From contig JAXIUW010142225.1 of the NCBI GenBank assembly GCA_035591015.1, positions 1-13,204 on the forward strand: 13,204 nucleotides of DNA, written 5' to 3'. This stretch comes from Cephalothrix simula (lineage: Eukaryota; Nemertea; Palaeonemertea; Archinemertea; Cephalotrichidae). Within the stretch, counting starts at the first letter, position 1, and every line of letters begins with the position of its first letter. The position numbers and the translations under genes were made by a program. Below the pieces are notes generated by a model. The model had not been told where the DNA came from and did no database searches. It was given only the letters and a program-made list of their open reading frames with translations. Of the stretch, positions 8,772-13,204 are shown piece after piece.

Positions 8772-9455
8772 TACTCGTTATATTAAGATTCCCGAACTGT
8801 TTATGATTTAACGATTGAAGGTTTTAATTCCAACATTAACCTGTAAATTTTATCAAAGACAACATGTCTTTTATTTGTATTTCCACTACATAATAATCGC
8901 TATCATTATCTATTCTTAAGTCTTTGTTTTAATACTCAAAAGTTGTTTTGCAGAAGATAGTCCTGTATTTGAAGTGCCGACGTATAGTATAAAAATCCTA
9001 ACTTTTCAGAAGAAGGTGTTATAGAAACGCAAGTGTAACCATTGAATGTCCAAAATATGAAGTAAACATACTATATAAAGCAAATTGGGGCAAGAAAAGC
9101 ACAAACCAACACCTTAATTTCAAAGGTTAAGTTAGAAGGAAATCCATGCTAGCTCAGGTTTTAATCGGTGACTAGGTGCAATGATGGTTATGCCGAAGCC
9201 ATGACATGCTAGACACAGAGCCTGAATTCACACTTCGTCCTACATCTCAGATGCCCTTCCCACACAGCACATCACATACACACATCATTTAAACAAGCTA
9301 CACAACAGTACAACGGAAAGACTTTAAAGGAAAGATACACAGAGACTTTGAAAACAAGAACAAATCAAAGAAGTCTTTTACATGCACACGTCACAAATAT
9401 AAGGTCGAGGCTACGCACATGCGTCGGGAGAGAGCATTTGGCGGAACTGCCTTAC

Positions 9456-9593
9456 CTTGGCCACAGTGGACGCGGTTAGCATTATTTCGAACTCTTTGAT
9501 ATAGGAGGGTTGTCTAAACCCATGAAACCAAACCCCAGAGCTGAACACTAGATGCCTACGTTTAAGACACATGATGCATAGCCACTCTTGAAG
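9456..9593 (-). CDS. RIM/rabphilin-type FYVE zinc finger, C-terminal half (internal exon)
   Basis: This internal exon is 138 nt (46 codons), phase 0 at both ends. The acceptor reads TTTATTTCCACAG and the donor CCAAG|GTAAGG on the minus strand. It encodes LQEWLCIMCLKRRHLVFSSG followed by VWFHGF and about 20 further residues ending TASTVAK. The W-L-C-x-x-C pair, a basic R-rich stretch and then S-G-x-W-F-x-G is the ending of the Rab-binding FYVE-type zinc finger known from RIM, rabphilin and Slp proteins; Piccolo/Bassoon fingers end similarly with EWLCxxC. In that family the finger recruits Rab3/Rab27 or Munc13 at synaptic vesicle release sites. The remaining zinc ligands would sit on an upstream exon, which I did not find in the window. 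The phase matches the exon at 8241-8058. Family assignment is fairly likely; the choice among RIM, Fife and Piccolo is open, with RIM-like slightly preferred because of SGVWFHG. Confidence 0.68.
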
Positions 9594-10545
9594 CTGTGGA
9601 AATAAAGGGTAAACAGAGGAAATCATCACATGTAAAGCAAAACAAAAAAGATTAAGGACTATGAAAACTCTGGGGTAACAAACTAACAACGCACGTGGTT
9701 CTATCGAACATTCAGGCAACATGTACCAGTTTTCAACATGTATTTAAACACGATATCTGCTTTACCCCAATATTTGCTTGCACTATATGAGATGCACAGT
9801 GATGCAATAAAACAATCATTTTAGTACGTTATTTTCGTTTAAATAAAAAAGGCTGATAAATTATCAAATTACCGTTCTACGAAAAAAAAATATAACTACC
9901 GATCAAATAAAGAATACAGATAGAAATCACACCATGCAAAACTATGGTCAAAGTGATAAACAATTCACAGCTTCAGGCACACTTTATGTAGATTATTGAT
10001 CTAAAAGGAATTCCTTTAATCTAACCACAGCAGAAATATCAACCTTAACATGTAAAATTGATATCAGTATCGAGGAAACCAACACAAAACTATTTGTCCA
10101 ACTTCTGATAAACTGTCAAATTCAGATATAGCTTTAGTGGTAGAGTGAAGACCCTTTCTAAATATAATAGATATAATACATGTATGGCTTTAATGGAAAC
10201 TCAGTCATGAGGCAAAAGTTTCTGCAGTGATGCTTGTCTAACTTTTTCCTACGCCAATCTAAGATGAAGGGAAGATTAATCTATTCTTATTCTATCGAGT
10301 CCTTCAAAATCAAACCGAAAGTCAAGCAACAAATCAATTGCAGCCAGAATCAATATATACTTATGTAACCTTTATGTTTCCAGGAAATCAAACTGAGTGT
10401 CAAACACTAAAATGATGTTTTTTTAGTAAAGTTAACCTTATTTTTGAAGGGGGCCGTTTTTTTCCAAAAATTTTCGAAATTTCTAACATAATTGCGCAGG
10501 ACGGAGGAATGTTTCTAAACCACAAAGGGGTACATTGACGTCATT

Positions 10546-10709
10546 GGGCCCCAAACATTTTTATTTAAAAAAATTTTTTTCGGGCCCTTTTTGGCGAAAT
10601 ATATTTTTACAAATATGTTTCTGGACCATAGTTACCCCCGAAAAAATTGTTTGGGGCCTGGCGCCATGAAAAACAATTTTATTAGCCGACTTTTGGGCCA
10701 AAAAGGGCC
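10546..10709. repeat. Interleaved inverted repeats with G/C runs
   Basis: GGCCCTTTTTGGC at 10583-10595 is the exact reverse complement of 10697-10709. GGCCCCAAACA near 10547-10557 is the exact reverse complement of the segment ending at 10658. The two pairs cross one another (A-B-A'-B') instead of nesting. Homopolymer T/A and G/C runs separate them. I do not recognise the family; it is probably a decayed interspersed repeat. Confidence 0.55.
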
Positions 10710-10817
10710 TGCGTAAATGGTCCTAGGTCAAAATTATTTTTGGACATGTGCATCGATAGTTAATGCATACATGAACCAAATTTCAACTCGCTACGACCTT
10801 CCGTGGCTGAGATCTTA

Positions 10818-10839
10818 AAGGGGCGGAATCCGCCCCCTT
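10818..10839. repeat. GC-rich palindrome GGGGCGGA-a-TCCGCCCC
   Basis: Eight-base perfect arms with a single-base centre are extended by AAG/CTT with one unmatched C. This is a strong short stem in an otherwise AT-rich region. It lies just beyond GAGATCT, which also occurs at 11588 next to a similar TAAAAGGGGC sequence. Confidence 0.6.
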
Positions 10840-11810
10840 CAGGTACCACAGCAAAAGTATCCCTTCAAATATAGGGTTAAGCTTCTCCAGTTTGCCCTGA
10901 AACGATAAGAAAGTAAAGCATAACACTGTCCAATTAGTTGTAAAATTAGTTGTGCTAACAAATATTTCTGTATGTGCTAACACTTAACCATGCAGCCCTT
11001 CTTTAAGGATCGGAAATCAAAAGAAATTGGTTAAAGATGACATGTATCATTTATGTGACCCTTTAATTATCATATTTATCATAAGTATTCTAGATTTCTT
11101 TATATTTGATCATATAAAAAACATAGTGGCTGAGATGATCTGAGATACTATCTCCAGTAAAATTTTCTGAAGCATTTAACTTCACTTCGGGATTTTGAAT
11201 CAAAATGTTTCGTAAAGTTCTTTTAGTGTTTTACTGTGTTGTACTTTGGCTGACCCAAGTAAAATTCAAAATGAAAATTCTCGCTCAATAACAAAAACGC
11301 TTACACACAAGGTGACCCAAGGATATAAAGGTTATATTATTATACACTTGGGAGCTAGGCCTCCTTATTGTTGATTGCATTCCTAGGAAAGTGATTTGAA
11401 TTTTTAAAAATACAACCTGCCTAGATAATTGTCCTTCCAACTTAAGTGTACTAGTGGTCACTAGTATCTAGTGATTGACATTGAATTATTGAAAGCCGTA
11501 TAATGATATTATTTACACAAATAAATGAATGGAAAAATTGGATGAGGTACTGTAAAATGTACAAATAATTTTGTCCCCCCGCCCGTCGAGATCTCCTAAA
11601 AGGGGCATCGGAACCCCTTAACCCTACAGTATGGCGAGAAACCAATGTCGTTTTTTTCGGTTCAACCGAATTAGTTTTTCGGTGGGTTTGGAAAAAATCG
11701 ATAAAAAGGGGTTAGTTTGTCGGTCTGAATATTAACCAGTCTATAATTAGCGCTACTTCCGGTTGGTTTTGAAAAAAATCGATAAGAAAGGGTTAGTTTG
11801 GCGGAAAATC

Positions 11811-12520
11811 GATTGGTGGACCGGGTGGATCATTGGACGTGAAAGCTTTTAACTTTTTTTCTGCTCGATAGATCTTGATGATTTTTTCACAGATTAATAA
11901 TAATATTAAGGGCTTTACTTGTGCAAAATTTCAAAAAAATCGAAGCGGATAATTTTTTTGTATCGTTGATCAAAGATTGGTGGACCGACAGGACCGGGTG
12001 GATCCTTGGACGTAGCTTTTAACTTTTTTTCTGGTTGATAGATCTTAATGATTTTTACACAGGTTAACAATGATATTAAAGACTTTACATGTGCAAAATT
12101 TAAAAAAAATCGAAGCGGGTTAATTTTTTCTATCATTGATCAAAGATTGGTGGACCGCTAGGACCCTGAGGACCCGGGGGTCCCTGGAAGTCGTAAAAGC
12201 AAATAACTTTTTTTCTGCCTGATAGATCTTAATGATTTTACCACAGGTTGATAATGATATTAAGGGCTATACTTGTGCAAAATTTCAAAGAAAAAACTTT
12301 TCTCTCTTCAGGTAGGTGTTTAGTGGATTACCGGGAATACCGGGTCTACCTTATTCCCCTGGAGAGCCGTTTTTTAAAAGATAGAAAAAATTTAACAGCA
12401 TAGATTTTTTTTAAATTTTGCACAAGTAAAGCCTTAATATCATTATTAACCTGTAGAAAAATCATTAAGAAACAAAGTTAAGATTGGTGGACCGACAGGA
12501 CCGGGTGGATCCCTGGATGT
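11811..12520. repeat. Tandem repeat (about 165-177 bp) carrying a Gly-Pro-rich block
   Basis: The units start at about 11811, 11975 and 12145 with GATTGGTGGACCG, plus a diverged unit around 12322 and a further start at 12482. Each early unit continues with AACTTTTTTTCTG, then GATAGATCTTAATGATTTT, an ACAGGTTAA-like block and TTGTGCAAAATTT. A segment matching the latter half of the unit is inverted at about 12405-12470. The block GGACCGACAGGACCGGGTGG reads Gly-Pro-x triplets in one frame and Pro-Gly-containing triplets on the other strand. Confidence 0.75.
12325..12369 (+). pseudogene. Collagen-like Gly-X-Y fragment, decayed
   Basis: The plus strand reads G-L-P-G-I-P-G-L-P-Y-S-P-G-E-P, which is collagen triplet sequence with one Gly replaced by Tyr (TAT). 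An in-frame stop lies four codons upstream and another follows within about six codons, so it is not an open gene as it stands. The preceding TTTTCTCTCTTCAG resembles a splice acceptor. It probably derives from a collagen exon with flanking intron captured in the repeat element. Chance from a GC-rich repeat is possible but less likely for five consecutive triplets. Confidence 0.5.
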
Positions 12521-13149
12521 AAAAACATAAAACCATAAAAGCCTGGATTTTACGTGGAGGTAGAAAAGATATACGCACAGATTCCTAACCTCCCAGGAAT
12601 ATGTACATCTTGTACGTAGGCCCTCTACCTGAACTTTTTTTAAAAACTTTTTCAACAAGCTGTTTTAGATCATCCATGTTGGAACGCTGAAGTTGGAAAC
12701 CCTTGGAAACCGTAGCTTCCGGTTTTTTCGGTTAGTTTATGGATACGATCGGGAACTAGTCAAAACTAACCCTTTTTATCGATTTTTTCCAAACCCACCG
12801 AAAAACTAATTCGGTTGAACCTAAAAAAACGACATTGGTTTCTCGCCATACTAAAAGTACATTTTTGGAAAGAGCATGAAAAGTTACACACCATCGGAGG
12901 GATTTTTAATTTTTTGCCCCACCGGTGACGCGAAATGTGCAAAAAAATTCGAAAATAGACTAAGTCCCACTTTTAGTGGTCGGATATTAAGGGTCAAGGG
13001 AACCCTCGAATCGTTCGGGTTAGACCAAAACTAGCTACAATAGGTTGTTTGGCATATCAATCATACCTATTTAGGTTCCTAGGTGCAAAATTGTCATCTC
13101 TGGATTAATTTATTTCAAGGCTCATACGGGATCCTATGACCTTTGACCG

Positions 13150-13204
13150 ACCCCCACGGGTCACCTAATATTATTAGGAACCCAATATTTGGGTCATTAG
13201 GTAT
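13150..13204. repeat. Cluster of short palindromes at the right edge
   Basis: CCTAATA-t-TATTAGG (13164-13178) is followed by CCCAA-tat-TTGGG (13181-13193), and GGGTCA/CATTAGGT elements recur either side. The structure runs to the window edge, so its extent is unknown. Confidence 0.5.

Larger units (their letters stand above)
8242..9455 (-). other. 1.2-kb intron between the zinc-finger and linker exons
   Basis: The donor is GTAAGG at 9455 and the acceptor is TTATTTTTTAG at 8242. The intron contains a near-perfect long hairpin at 8578-8673 and an adjoining inverted repeat at 8675-8771. The stretch 8772-9455 shows no coding signal; it includes a CA-rich patch around 9255-9310 but no clean microsatellite. 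Confidence 0.7.
11628..12852. mobile_element. 1.2-kb element bounded by ~90-bp inverted repeats, non-autonomous
   Basis: The left terminus 11628-11717 begins AGTATGGCGAGAAACCAATG and is matched in reverse by 12762-12852 with about one substitution and one or two single-base indels. The ends also share TTCGGTTGAAC and TCGATAAAAAGG motifs. A second, direct copy of the inner end sequence (GAAAAAAATCGATAAGAAAG) lies at 11765-11804, giving subterminal repeats. No transposase-like open frame is present, so the element would depend on enzymes supplied elsewhere. No convincing flanking duplication is visible. The near identity of the two ends suggests recent insertion or ongoing homogenisation. The interior is a collagen-motif tandem array, described separately. 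Confidence 0.75.
9594..13204. other. Upstream intron or intergenic region with repeats
   Basis: No convincing exon was found on either strand upstream of the zinc-finger exon. The missing first half of the finger would need a C-x2-C ... C-x2-C-x-x-C pattern, which I did not see. From 9594 to 10430 the sequence is plain AT-rich DNA. From about 10430 onward it is dominated by G/C-run-containing inverted repeats and a 1.2-kb inverted-repeat-bounded element, annotated separately. On the minus strand this is probably still the host gene's intron. Confidence 0.5.

Noticed and set aside
10783-10983. Possible upstream exon after TTATCGTTTCAG on the minus strand
   Set aside because: An acceptor-like site exists, but the frame has no zinc-ligand cysteine pattern expected for the missing half of the finger and runs into the GC-rich palindrome.
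12446-12658. Minus-strand open frame with PPGPVGPP, a possible real collagen exon
   Set aside because: Only a few triplets, inside a tandem repeat bounded by inverted repeats; better explained as repeat sequence.
1-13204. CRISPR array, tRNA/rRNA genes, or a prokaryotic defence operon
   Set aside because: No regularly spaced direct repeats of the right size, no cloverleaf or rRNA signatures, and clear spliceosomal exons indicate animal DNA.

Overview
The window looks like nuclear DNA from an invertebrate animal. It is AT-rich, its coding parts are split by GT-AG introns, and the non-coding parts are full of inverted repeats and small transposon-like elements. No bacterial operon structure, rRNA or tRNA gene is visible. 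The phylum cannot be fixed from this window; a lophotrochozoan or similar marine invertebrate is only a guess.

One gene is supported, on the minus strand. Four exons join in frame in transcription order: 9593-9456, 8241-8058, 7945-3915 and 676-404. The first carries the C-terminal half of a FYVE-type (RIM/rabphilin/Piccolo-like) zinc finger, with a WLCxxC core followed by SGVWFHG. The others encode about 1,500 residues of polar, Pro/Ser-rich, apparently disordered protein. The third exon alone encodes 1,344 residues without interruption and holds an array of a short R-[QK]-Y-D-S-G-K motif. I read this as the zinc finger and following linker of a RIM/Fife/Piccolo-type presynaptic active-zone scaffold. 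The first zinc-finger half would lie beyond the right edge and the PDZ and C2 domains beyond the left edge. Splice phases agree at every junction.

The rest is intronic, or at the right end intronic or intergenic. The 3.2-kb intron 677-3914 holds a decayed tandem array (about 2070-2760), a 165-bp imperfect palindrome (2857-3021), a 161-bp MITE-like element (3576-3736) and a 36-bp tandem duplication (3815-3890). Intron 8242-9455 holds a near-perfect 96-nt hairpin (8578-8673) beside a second inverted repeat (8675-8771). The right-hand 3.6 kb holds an interleaved inverted-repeat region (10546-10709) and a 1.2-kb element with ~90-bp terminal inverted repeats (11628-12852). The interior of that element is a roughly 165-177 bp tandem repeat carrying collagen-like Gly-X-Y sequence, its most unusual feature.
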